Source: Syntrophorhabdaceae bacterium PtaU1.Bin034
Lineage (GTDB): Bacteria > Desulfobacterota_G > Syntrophorhabdia > Syntrophorhabdales > WCHB1-27
Assembly: GCA_002067405.1 (NCBI GenBank)
Contig: MVRP01000099.1
Coordinates: forward strand, 1 to 13,967
Length of the DNA stretch: 13,967 nucleotides
Direction of reading: 5' to 3'
Part shown: positions 1 through 6,075 of the stretch, piece after piece
Layout of the letters: each line of letters starts with the position of its first letter
Numbering within the stretch: position 1 is the first letter of the stretch
Made by a program: the position numbers and the translations under genes
The notes under the pieces: model-generated
The model's input: the letters and a program-made list of their open reading frames with translations, nothing else
What the model was told of the DNA's origin: nothing
The model's database searches: none

Positions 1-157
1 GATAACGGACATGAACAGGGCTATCGATTTGGGTCTCGACGACGCCGACGCTCGCTTTAACAGGGGAATCGCGCGCTCCCGCAAGGGGCTGGACGGCCTC
101 GCGGCCTCCGATTATTGCCGCACCTATGACATGAACCCGGCCGTTCTCGGAAACTGA
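1..157 (+). CDS. C-terminal end of a TPR-like repeat protein (partial)
   Basis: Reading frame 2 is open from the window edge to a TGA at 155-157, giving about 51 residues. It contains DMNRAIDLGLDDADARFNRG followed by DYCRTYDMNPAVLGN. This is the TPR pattern: a helix ending in A-I-x-L-x-x-x-x-A-x-A, then the x-F-N-R-G-x-A turn and a closing D-x-N-P. TPR proteins are protein-interaction scaffolds, so no specific role can be given from one and a half repeats. The 5' part of the gene lies outside the window. The TPR assignment is by pattern only; a Sel1-like or other solenoid repeat is the alternative. Confidence 0.6.
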   Translation, partial: ITDMNRAIDLGLDDADARFNRGIARSRKGLDGLAASDYCRTYDMNPAVLGN

Positions 158-180
158 TCATCGCAGCTAATTCGCTCGTC

Positions 181-209
181 TTGACAAGTGTTCCTTCTAA
201 AGTTACTGT
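181..209 (+). promoter_or_regulatory. Candidate sigma-70 promoter for the DUF5661 gene
   Basis: A perfect TTGACA (181-186) is followed by a 17-base spacer and TACTGT (204-209), which keeps the three most conserved -10 positions (T1, A2, T6). It would start transcription near 216 and leave a leader of about 115 nt before the ATG at 331. A second TTGACA at 298-303 has no -10 at a useful distance and overlaps the ribosome-binding region. Confidence 0.4.
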
Positions 210-217
210 CTATGGAT

Positions 218-289
218 GCAGGTTGTGTTTATTCCTGCCGTTTAGGAACCGGAAGAAGGGGAATGTTTCACCACCGGAGCGGGCGGTGA
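218..289 (+). other. Two hairpins in the leader of the DUF5661 gene
   Basis: GCAGG (218-222) pairs with CCTGC (234-238) around an 11-nt loop, almost at the predicted 5' end. TCACCACC (268-275) pairs with GGCGGTGA (282-289) with one mismatch around a 6-nt loop. Neither is followed by a T-run, so they are not classic terminators. I recognise no known riboswitch class. The function is unknown, and chance structure is possible. Confidence 0.25.
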
Positions 290-330
290 GCATAGGCTTG
301 ACAAAAACCCAACGAACAAGAGGAGGAAAG

Positions 331-765
331 ATGAGACTTCCCGATTATATTACCGCCGACGAAGTACGAAGGGTGTGCAAAGAATTGGGCATTCGCGACT
401 GGACCTCATTGAAGGAGCCGACGGCGACGCTTGATGAGGCCAGGATCATCCTCAACGAGGTGAATTCCGAACAGATGCCCATAGATCTCGAACAATTCAG
501 GGCCGGGCTGGATGTGGAGTTGGAGCACGGGACACGTTTCAGCGATGCGAATGTAACCAATAACCATCCTGTTATTACCGGCATGATTGTCCTCGCCCAT
601 ATGAAGGAATCCCTCGATTACTATAAGTTGCTGGACGTCGCTGAAGCAGAAGGGGATCTTGCCAAGGCAATTGCCTCCGGCAACCTGGAAAAGATCAAGA
701 AGTATTACAAAAAAGTCTCTGAGGCGAGAGCAATCCTTTCGGAAGCGCAGGCGGGAATGGTATAG
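331..765 (+). CDS. DUF5661 family protein of unknown function
   Basis: A 144-residue protein. The ATG at 331 is chosen because AGGAGGAAAG sits directly upstream (321-330); a longer TTG-start reading from 181 would overlap the candidate promoter and adds unconserved sequence. The core, residues about 52-95, contains DLEQFRAGLDVELEHG, then DANVTNNHP, then VLAHMKESLDYY. I recognise this as the DUF5661 signature (G-x-D-V-E-L-E-H-G ... N-V-T-N ... A-H-x-x-E-x-x-D-Y-Y). The N-terminus (about 1-45) is helical and acidic and the C-terminus (about 105-144) is a charged, Ala-rich helix. There is no signal peptide or membrane segment, so it is probably cytosolic. The family has no established biochemical function that I know of. 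It lies 9 nt upstream of the SHOCT gene and the two are probably co-transcribed. Confidence 0.8.
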   Translation: MRLPDYITADEVRRVCKELGIRDWTSLKEPTATLDEARIILNEVNSEQMPIDLEQFRAGLDVELEHGTRFSDANVTNNHPVITGMIVLAHMKESLDYYKLLDVAEAEGDLAKAIASGNLEKIKKYYKKVSEARAILSEAQAGMV

Positions 766-774
766 GATCTGACG

Positions 775-969
775 ATGTTTTTGGCTCCTATCAAACTGCT
801 TTTCCTGGTCTTCCTGATATTTTGCGTACTCTATATCGTACGCCGGGTACGAGGAAGGGGAAGGGACAGCCATTTTGAGAGTCCCGGTGATATTCTGAAA
901 AGAAGATATGCCCGCGGTGAGATCAGCAGGCAGGAATTCGAGAAGATGAAAAGGGACCTGAAGATCTGA
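775..969 (+). CDS. Small membrane-anchored SHOCT-domain protein
   Basis: A 64-residue protein. Residues about 3-23 form one hydrophobic helix (LAPIKLLFLVFLIFCVLYIV) followed by a basic stretch RRVRGRGR, which predicts an N-out/C-in single-pass inner-membrane protein. Residues about 38-63 (DILKRRYARGEISRQEFEKM then KRDL) match the SHOCT motif: a short helix, R-Y-A-x-G-E-I, then E-F-x-x-M-K-x-x-L. SHOCT modules are small helical pairs found at protein termini, often with membrane segments, and are thought to mediate oligomerisation; no specific role is known here. The gene starts 9 nt after the DUF5661 stop and is probably translated from the same transcript. It runs convergently into the peroxiredoxin gene with only 19 nt between, with no clear terminator. 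Confidence 0.75.
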   Translation: MFLAPIKLLFLVFLIFCVLYIVRRVRGRGRDSHFESPGDILKRRYARGEISRQEFEKMKRDLKI

Positions 970-988
970 CGGCTGTCTGCCGGCGAAT

Positions 989-1603
989 TCAGGAGAGCTT
1001 CTTCAGGGCTTCTGCCAGGTCTTCCAAAGGCGGACGCTGGTTTATGTCGTGTACGTCGATGTACCGTATGATCCCCTCCTTGTCGATCACGAACAACGCC
1101 CTTTCGCTTGTGCCGTCAGAGCGGAGCACGCCGTACTTTGCCGATACCGCGCCATGAGGATAGAAGTCTGAGAGCACCGGGAACCACAACCGGTCTTCAG
1201 ACATCTGCTTCGTCCACGCATAAAGGGTCGGGATGTTGTCAACGGTGATGCCAAGGAGGATAGCATCACTCTTGTCGAACAAATCCCTGGCGATGTTGTA
1301 GCCGGGCCATTGATCCGAGCATACAGGCGTCCAGGCCGCCGGGACGAACGAGAGGACAACATTCTTTTTCCCCCGATACTCGGTGAGCGATATCTTCTTG
1401 CCGTCAACTGACGGCAGAGTGAAATCAGGCGCCGCATCCCCCACTTTTACCTTAAGCGTACTGTCCACCGGCTTGAGCACGTCAGACGGGTAGATGTTTT
1501 CCCTGGGGGTCTCCCGTTCACTAAAGACCTCAGCCGCCCGGAGCACCCCGGCAAGACAGATCAGACAAAAGAGGATTCCTGCGAGCGCTCTTTGCTTCTT
1601 CAT
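989..1603 (-). CDS. Exported one-cysteine peroxiredoxin (AhpC/TSA family)
   Basis: A 204-residue protein with an N-terminal Sec-type signal peptide (KK then a hydrophobic core to about residue 23), so probably periplasmic. From about residue 52 it has the thioredoxin-fold peroxiredoxin domain: [19 protein letters not shown], then [13 protein letters not shown]. The latter is the P-x-x-x-T-x-x-C active site, with P88, T92 and the peroxidatic Cys95. The family reduces H2O2 and organic peroxides through this cysteine. No other cysteine exists in the mature part, so it would work as a 1-Cys enzyme needing an external thiol reductant. The thioredoxin-like protein encoded 12 nt upstream on the same strand is the obvious candidate (inference). 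GGGGGAAGG lies just before the ATG. The alternative is a Bcp/AhpE-like subfamily member with another reductant. Confidence 0.85.
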   Translation of the reverse strand: MKKQRALAGILFCLICLAGVLRAAEVFSERETPRENIYPSDVLKPVDSTLKVKVGDAAPDFTLPSVDGKKISLTEYRGKKNVVLSFVPAAWTPVCSDQWPGYNIARDLFDKSDAILLGITVDNIPTLYAWTKQMSEDRLWFPVLSDFYPHGAVSAKYGVLRSDGTSERALFVIDKEGIIRYIDVHDINQRPPLEDLAEALKKLS

Positions 1604-1615
1604 ACCTTCCCCCTA

Positions 1616-2209
1616 CTATTTCAATCCGGCTGCCTTTATGAGGTCTGCCAGGAACTGAGAGGCGTCTTTGAACGCTCCCGGTTTGTAGAAAACCTCCTGC
1701 TCAGCCCCTTTGCCATCCACTTTCACTCCGATGAACGTAGGTGTCCCCGGTACGTCAAACTTCTTTGAGATCTCGGAGTTGGCGTCGGGAAAAAGAGGGA
1801 AGGGTACTTTGAATTTTTCTTTGAACATGTTGAGCTCATAGGGACTGTTGCTCATCCCTACCCCGATTATCTTGATCTTGCCTTTCAAGCCCGGGTCTTT
1901 CTCTATGCGCTCGTACACTTCGTTGAGGAGCGGCGCGACGCGCTGACAATAGGGGCAGTAGACACTAAGGATCTCGATAAGAACTACCTGGGCCTTAACG
2001 TCTCCTACACGGAAAGTGCCCGATTCCGGGACACCCAGGTAGATCGACTCCATCTCATTTTGAGGCACAGGGAGCTGAAGGGCAGGAAATGGAGCATTCC
2101 TCGCGGTCCGCTGTTGAGCCTGTGCAGATGCATCAATGACGGGGGATAGCAGAAGCAATAAACCAACCATCCAAATTCCGATTCCTTTTGCGTAACTGTC
2201 CCTTCTCAT
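1616..2209 (-). CDS. Exported thioredoxin-fold thiol-disulfide protein (TlpA/ResA-like)
   Basis: A 197-residue protein. Residues about 1-30 are a signal peptide (basic MRRDSYAKG, hydrophobic GLLLLLSPV, Ala-rich cleavage region DASAQA), so it acts outside the cytoplasm. The thioredoxin fold follows, with the redox pair CPYC at Cys85-Cys88 in LSVYCPYCQRVAPLL and the cis-proline in VPGTPTF (Pro157). Such proteins reduce or oxidise disulfides in periplasmic partners; the direction cannot be read from the sequence, although CPYC is the glutaredoxin-type dipeptide rather than CGPC. It is first in a two-gene operon with a one-Cys peroxiredoxin, which it may recycle. The ATG is preceded by AAGGAGGGAC at good spacing. 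It lacks the extra central insert motif of true ResA/TlpA as far as I can see, so the subfamily is uncertain. Confidence 0.8.
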   Translation of the reverse strand: MRRDSYAKGIGIWMVGLLLLLSPVIDASAQAQQRTARNAPFPALQLPVPQNEMESIYLGVPESGTFRVGDVKAQVVLIEILSVYCPYCQRVAPLLNEVYERIEKDPGLKGKIKIIGVGMSNSPYELNMFKEKFKVPFPLFPDANSEISKKFDVPGTPTFIGVKVDGKGAEQEVFYKPGAFKDASQFLADLIKAAGLK

Positions 2210-2242
2210 AACTGTCCCTCCTTTTTTAATGCGCTCATATCA

Positions 2243-2271
2243 ACGGTAAGTACAGGAAAGATAATCGTCAA
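2243..2271 (-). promoter_or_regulatory. Candidate promoter of the thioredoxin/peroxiredoxin operon
   Basis: Reading the minus strand, TTGACG (2271-2266) is followed by a 17-base spacer and TACCGT (2248-2243). The start would be near 2236, leaving a leader of about 27 nt that contains the Shine-Dalgarno. The -10 resembles the TACTGT upstream of the DUF5661 gene. It is weak in the middle positions, so confidence is moderate. Confidence 0.4.
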
Positions 2272-2295
2272 GGGAGAATGGAAGCAAGGAGAGGG

Positions 2296-2868
2296 CTATA
2301 CCGGGTGTTCTGTCCCGGCCTTGAGCTGCAGAAGAAGGTTGACCAGGTCGTTCATTTGGTAAGCTGCGTTGATCCCGCTGGGATTGGGCAGCACCCACAC
2401 CGCGGTCTCACCTATCGTCTCTGCCTGTCGCCCCATCTTTGCCTTTGGCCGTCCGGCGGCCTTTCTGTACGCGTCGATGCCGAGCACCGCAAGGACCTCC
2501 GGCCTGAATTCCAACACCTTCTTTTCCACGATCTTCCATCCTGTCTGCAACTCCCCGGCCGACAGCTCCCCCGCCTGTACCGTAGCGCTGTTGACGATAT
2601 TGATAATGCCGTAGCCTGAGTCAAGAAGCAGATGTTCGTCATAGGGGGAAAGCTGCCGGCCGGTGAAGCCGGCACGGAACAGGGCGGTCCAAAACCTGTT
2701 TCCGGGATGTGCAAAATGATGGCCCGTTGCACCCGAGTAGAGGCCGGGGTTGATCCCGCAGAACAGTACCTTCAGGCCCGGTGCGATAACATCCGGTACT
2801 GACCGGCCTCTCGCGGCCAGCAGCTCATCTTTTTTCGGACGATGGGGAGAAAGCGCCGGCATATTCAT
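2296..2868 (-). CDS. mug: G/U mismatch-specific DNA glycosylase (Mug)
   Basis: A 190-residue protein if the ATG at 2868 is used; the ATG at 2862, two codons on, fits equally well. The open frame continues upstream to a GTG at 3042, but the extra 58 residues look non-coding and contain a promoter. The sequence DVIAPGLKVLFCGINPGLYS followed by GHHFAHPGNRFW is characteristic of the Mug branch of the uracil-DNA glycosylase superfamily. GINPG holds the conserved Asn of motif 1 (about residue 40), and LPNPSGIN (about 161-167) is motif 2. Mug enzymes excise uracil and exocyclic adducts such as ethenocytosine opposite guanine, starting base-excision repair in the cytoplasm. E. coli Mug is 168 residues, so this is full length. 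No Shine-Dalgarno is visible; see the promoter entry. It is monocistronic, and divergent from the FIST gene. Confidence 0.92.
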   Translation of the reverse strand: MNMPALSPHRPKKDELLAARGRSVPDVIAPGLKVLFCGINPGLYSGATGHHFAHPGNRFWTALFRAGFTGRQLSPYDEHLLLDSGYGIINIVNSATVQAGELSAGELQTGWKIVEKKVLEFRPEVLAVLGIDAYRKAAGRPKAKMGRQAETIGETAVWVLPNPSGINAAYQMNDLVNLLLQLKAGTEHPV

Positions 2869-2872
2869 ATCC

Positions 2873-2901
2873 AGTATAAGTGACGGATGAGGCTGATGCA
2901 A
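2873..2901 (-). promoter_or_regulatory. Candidate mug promoter giving a nearly leaderless mRNA
   Basis: On the minus strand TTGCAT (2901-2896), a 17-base spacer and TATACT (2878-2873) form a reasonable sigma-70 promoter. The expected start (2868-2865) falls on or within a few bases of the two candidate mug ATGs (2868, 2862). This would explain the missing ribosome-binding site. Confidence 0.45.
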
Positions 2902-3053
2902 CCACTGCAATCCTGTATTCCGACAACCGGTTAGCGTGGAGAATCGGTCCGGCCGAAAGGATGGGGGATTCATCCGGCCGTACACAAGGAGCCGCGGTCG
3001 GATGAGGCATAAGGAAGAACCTGTTTTTTCCGCGCGCAACACGGCAATTGTTG

Positions 3054-3083
3054 TTGCATCACATTTTTGTTAGATGGTATAAC
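3054..3083 (+). promoter_or_regulatory. Candidate extended -10 promoter of the FIST-kinase operon
   Basis: TATAAC at 3078-3083 is preceded by TGG (3075-3077), an extended -10. TTGCAT at 3054-3059 lies 18 bases upstream as the -35. The start near 3090 leaves only about 7 nt before the FIST ATG at 3097, so the AGGGA at 3092-3096, which touches the ATG, is too close to act as a normal ribosome-binding site. A 6-base inverted repeat, GCAACA (3036-3041) and TGTTGC (3052-3057), overlaps the -35 and could be an operator. Confidence 0.45.
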
Positions 3084-3096
3084 ACAAATTTAGGGA

Positions 3097-4365
3097 ATGT
3101 ATACAGATAGGCAGACAAGAGTAGGTATCGCCTGCAGGACTGCGCCTGACGCCGTTGTCTCCGGAGCAGCCCTGGTCAGGGAAGCCATGTCGTCAGGAAA
3201 TATTGAAAAACCTGACCATGTTTTTGCCTTTTGTTCAAGTTCGGTCGGCCCGTTGAGCTTCTTCAACGGTATACAGGAGGTTGTGGGTAAAGAGGTTCCT
3301 GTTACGGGAGGGTCGGCAATAGGGGTCATAAGCAACCATTTTCTGTCCTATCAAAATCAGACCGCGGGCGTTATGGTCGTCCAATCGGACAGCATCAAGT
3401 TCAGGGTCAAAGCGGCCGGCGGCCTTGGCAAAGGAGAAACAGAGACCGGAGAGAGATTGGCGGAAGCACTGTCTCGAGAGCCGGAAGACAAGCTGTTTCT
3501 TATATTTTATGATTCGATCAAAAATCCGCCGACCCCGGATTCACCTCCTATGATGAACGCATCTTCCTCCTTGCTCAGGGGCATCGACCGAGTGTTGGAA
3601 CAGGTTGTTCCTGTGGTGGGCGCCGGCCTTGTCGGCGATTACGACATGGGCCCGACAGTACAGTTCTGTGGCGCTTCCCCCGAGTCGCAGCATGCGGTTG
3701 GGGTGATGGTGAGCGGCAATGTTTGTGCATACCATCGGATAATGCACGGGTGCATGCCTCTTGATGGAATATACCGTACGATTACCTGCATCGAAGGGCC
3801 TATTTTGCGCGGTCTTGACGGGAGGCCGGTTGTCGAGACCGTTAACGAGATGTTCGGGAGTGACGAATGGCAGAAAGAACATCCTGTAGATTTTTTGACT
3901 ATAGGCGTCAACTGCGGCGATAGATACGCCACGCGGTTCCAGGAAGGGGATTACGTGAATCGTCTGATAGTCGGCGTCACTCCTGATAAAAGTGGGGTGG
4001 TAATGTTCGAGCCGGATCTCGCGGAAGGCACCGAGATCCAGTTTATGGTCAGGGATACGGAACGCATGACGGAGTCAGCCAGAGAGAATACGGAGCGGCT
4101 GATGGAAACCCTGCATGCTGACAAGAAAAGACCTCTCTTCGGCATCTACATCGATTGCGCCGGACGGGCCGGAGCCTATTCTCACAGGACAACAGAGGAG
4201 GCATCTGAAGTTCAGAAAGTCCTCAATCATCACAATATTCCCTTCTTGGGTTTCTATTCGGGGGTAGAGATAGCGCCACTGCTGGGAAAAAGCAGGGGGC
4301 TTGACTGGACCGGGGTACTCATAATCTTGGCAGAGGATTCGGAGATAGGTGGAAAGAAGATCTGA
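3097..4365 (+). CDS. Stand-alone FIST sensor protein (FIST_N + FIST_C)
   Basis: A 422-residue soluble protein with no membrane segment. Residues about 25-225 match the FIST N domain: DHVFAFCSSS, then VPVTGGSAIGVISNHF, then VPVVGAGLVGDY. Residues about 240-400 match FIST_C: an ATRFQEGDYVNRLI-type segment, GIYIDCAGRAGAYSHRTTEE, then PFLGFYSGVEIAPL. FIST is a ligand-sensing domain, proposed from genome context to bind small molecules such as amino acids; it normally feeds histidine kinases, diguanylate cyclases or chemoreceptors. Here it is a separate polypeptide. Its 3' end overlaps the next gene, a PAS hybrid kinase, by 17 nt, which argues for translational coupling and a sensor-kinase complex (inference). 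The ATG at 3097 is the only start that keeps the whole FIST_N. The ligand cannot be predicted. Confidence 0.88.
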   Translation: MYTDRQTRVGIACRTAPDAVVSGAALVREAMSSGNIEKPDHVFAFCSSSVGPLSFFNGIQEVVGKEVPVTGGSAIGVISNHFLSYQNQTAGVMVVQSDSIKFRVKAAGGLGKGETETGERLAEALSREPEDKLFLIFYDSIKNPPTPDSPPMMNASSSLLRGIDRVLEQVVPVVGAGLVGDYDMGPTVQFCGASPESQHAVGVMVSGNVCAYHRIMHGCMPLDGIYRTITCIEGPILRGLDGRPVVETVNEMFGSDEWQKEHPVDFLTIGVNCGDRYATRFQEGDYVNRLIVGVTPDKSGVVMFEPDLAEGTEIQFMVRDTERMTESARENTERLMETLHADKKRPLFGIYIDCAGRAGAYSHRTTEEASEVQKVLNHHNIPFLGFYSGVEIAPLLGKSRGLDWTGVLIILAEDSEIGGKKI

Positions 4366-4636
4366 TGAACAAAACAGGGTCGAATATTATAAGCATATTG
4401 CGCAGGAAACCGGAAAGAAGTATCTCCGAGAGGTAAGCAAGCTCTCGCGCACTATCACCCAAATCAGGCAGGCCGAAGGAGCTCTGGAGCGGTACAGGAT
4501 CCTGTCGAAAGTTCACCTGACGCCATCTTCATGCTCGACAAAGAAAAAAGGATCCTGTCTTTCAATAAGGCTTTCTGCGACCTGTTCTCGTGCGGCCGGG
4601 AAGATGGCGGAGTCACAGGTGAAACGCTCCGTCTGA
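4349..4636 (+). pseudogene. 5' fragment of the FIST-linked kinase, out of frame with the rest
   Basis: The frame opens at GTG 4349, with GGAG at 4341-4344 as ribosome-binding site, and overlaps the FIST stop. It encodes a convincing helical coiled-coil linker, including TITQIRQAEGALERYRIL, of the kind that precedes PAS domains. After codon CTG (4502-4504) the protein sense jumps to the -1 frame, which continues VESSPDAIFMLDKEKRIL (4504 onward). Beyond 4504 this frame is nonsense to 4636. Restoring one base near 4504-4510 would fuse 52 residues to the 516 that follow, giving a 568-residue kinase. I see no X-XXY-YYZ slippery heptamer, so a real deletion or a sequencing/assembly error is likelier than programmed frameshifting. 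Confidence 0.75.
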
Positions 4637-6054
4637 TAACGGCAAACGACGAAGACTACTCGAGGCTTTTGCAGGATTTTGACGAGGCCGTTTCCCGGAA
4701 AGGTGTCCATGCCATTGAGTGGGAGTTTGTGAGCAAGGGCGGTTCACTCATTACTGCCGAGGCCACAATTTCACCAATTCTGAATACATCGGGAAACGAA
4801 GGCAAAGATGAGACAGAGGGATTTGTCTGCATTTTGCATGACATCTCGGCCCGGAAGGAGAGGGAGGCGGCGTTGAGGGCTGCCGAAGCCCAGCTCCGAC
4901 ATGCGCAAAAGATGGAGGCGATAGGCGTCCTTGCAGGAGGCGTAGCGCACGATTTCAACAATATCCTGACAGCCCTTATCGGGTACTGCAATCTGCTTCA
5001 GATGAAGATGGAAAAGGAAGACCCCTTGCGTCAGTATGTGAGCCAGATGCTTGCGTCCACCGACAAGGCAATAAGGCTCACCCAAAGCCTGTTGACGTTC
5101 AGCAGAAAACAGCCCATTCATCTCAAGCCGAACAAGATGAACGAAATAGTGATTGATGCTGAGAAATTGCTGAAGAGGCTACTCTCGGAGGATATCGAGC
5201 TTCGGACCGTGCTCCGCCCCGGCGATATAACAATAATGGCAGACAGCACTCAGGTCGAGCAGATACTGATGAATCTTGCAACCAATGCCCGCGACGCCAT
5301 GAAGGAAAGACGCATGCTCACCATAAAAACGGAATTGGCAGACATTGACGGTGAATTTATAAAGATTCACGGATACGGAAGGCCCGGCAGGTACGCGTTG
5401 CTTTCTGTCACGGACACGGGCGAGGGTATGAACGAAGAAACGAAGGAGCACATTTTTGAGCCGTTCTTTACGACAAAAGAGGCGGGCAAGGGGACCGGGC
5501 TTGGACTCTCCACTGTTTACGGAATCGTCAAGCAGCACGAGGGGTACATCACCGTGGAAAGCGAACCAGGAGTGGGGACGGAGTTCCGGGTCTACTTTCC
5601 GGCCGTTGACGTGGAGAAGGAGGAGGCAAGGCCGTCAGACCAGGATATCAGGGGAGGGAAGGAGACGATCCTTGTCGCCGAAGACGACCGCGAGATACGA
5701 GGCCTCATCGAGGAGATACTCCGTATTTACGGATACGGGGTAATAGCAGCCGCAGACGGAGAAGAGGCGATAAGAAAATTCGCCGAGCACAAGGAGACGA
5801 TCAAACTTGTCATAGTCGATGCCATTATGCCGAAGAAAAACGGCAAACAGGTATATGCGGAGATAAGCAGGCTGAGCCCTACGGTGAAGACACTTTTTGT
5901 GAGCGGCTATGAACGCGACGACGTCTTTGAAGAAGATATCCAGGTCGAGGATACGAGAATAGATTTTCTGGCCAAGCCTATAATGCCTGACGATTTGCTC
6001 GAAAAAATAAGGACCCTTTTAGACGGTCATGCCGGGTCCATACCTTCTTTGTAG
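4531..6054 (+). CDS. Hybrid sensor histidine kinase (PAS-HisKA-HATPase-REC), 5' end frameshifted
   Basis: The intact frame runs from 4393 but has no start codon before ATG 4531, which is inside the PAS domain and has no ribosome-binding site; the true gene almost certainly began at 4349. Numbering from 4531: the rest of the PAS domain 1-108 (ending HDISARKERE), then HisKA with H140 in GGVAHDFNNILTAL. The HATPase_c follows, with N-box QILMNLATNARDAM (about 245-257), DTGEGM (D295), FEPFFTTKEAGKGTGLGLS and a closing GVGTEFRVYFP. After a short linker a receiver domain (378-498) carries the acidic pair D385-D386, phosphoacceptor D430 in LVIVDAIMP and K482. It would autophosphorylate on H140 and pass phosphate to its own receiver; no transmembrane segment is present. 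It lies in the FIST operon and is probably the FIST protein's output partner. No DNA-binding regulator is nearby, so an external phosphotransfer protein or regulator is needed. Confidence 0.85.
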   Translation: MLDKEKRILSFNKAFCDLFSCGREDGGVTGETLRLITANDEDYSRLLQDFDEAVSRKGVHAIEWEFVSKGGSLITAEATISPILNTSGNEGKDETEGFVCILHDISARKEREAALRAAEAQLRHAQKMEAIGVLAGGVAHDFNNILTALIGYCNLLQMKMEKEDPLRQYVSQMLASTDKAIRLTQSLLTFSRKQPIHLKPNKMNEIVIDAEKLLKRLLSEDIELRTVLRPGDITIMADSTQVEQILMNLATNARDAMKERRMLTIKTELADIDGEFIKIHGYGRPGRYALLSVTDTGEGMNEETKEHIFEPFFTTKEAGKGTGLGLSTVYGIVKQHEGYITVESEPGVGTEFRVYFPAVDVEKEEARPSDQDIRGGKETILVAEDDREIRGLIEEILRIYGYGVIAAADGEEAIRKFAEHKETIKLVIVDAIMPKKNGKQVYAEISRLSPTVKTLFVSGYERDDVFEEDIQVEDTRIDFLAKPIMPDDLLEKIRTLLDGHAGSIPSL

Positions 6055-6075
6055 AGGTGATCGGCAGCGCTTTTT
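6030..6075 (+). terminator. Weak candidate terminator after the FIST-kinase operon
   Basis: TGCCG (6030-6034) pairs with CGGCA (6062-6066), and inside it ACCT (6042-6045) pairs with AGGT (6055-6058). A run of five T (6071-6075) follows. The structure overlaps the kinase stop codon and has a large internal loop. It is the only terminator-like element between these convergent genes and I hold it loosely. Confidence 0.22.

Noticed and set aside
298..303. Second TTGACA upstream of the DUF5661 gene
   Set aside because: The -10 position would fall on the AGGAGG ribosome-binding site and shows no TATAAT-like hexamer.
406..873. 155-codon minus-strand open frame
   Set aside because: It covers the DUF5661 and SHOCT genes, which have family motifs and, for DUF5661, a strong ribosome-binding site.
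2869..3042. N-terminal extension of the Mug reading frame
   Set aside because: The 58 extra residues look non-coding, lack a ribosome-binding site and contain a promoter that starts at the Mug ATGs.
4502..4512. Programmed -1 ribosomal frameshift in the kinase gene
   Set aside because: No slippery X-XXY-YYZ heptamer lies in the right phase, and no clear downstream stimulatory hairpin was seen; deletion or sequence error is simpler.
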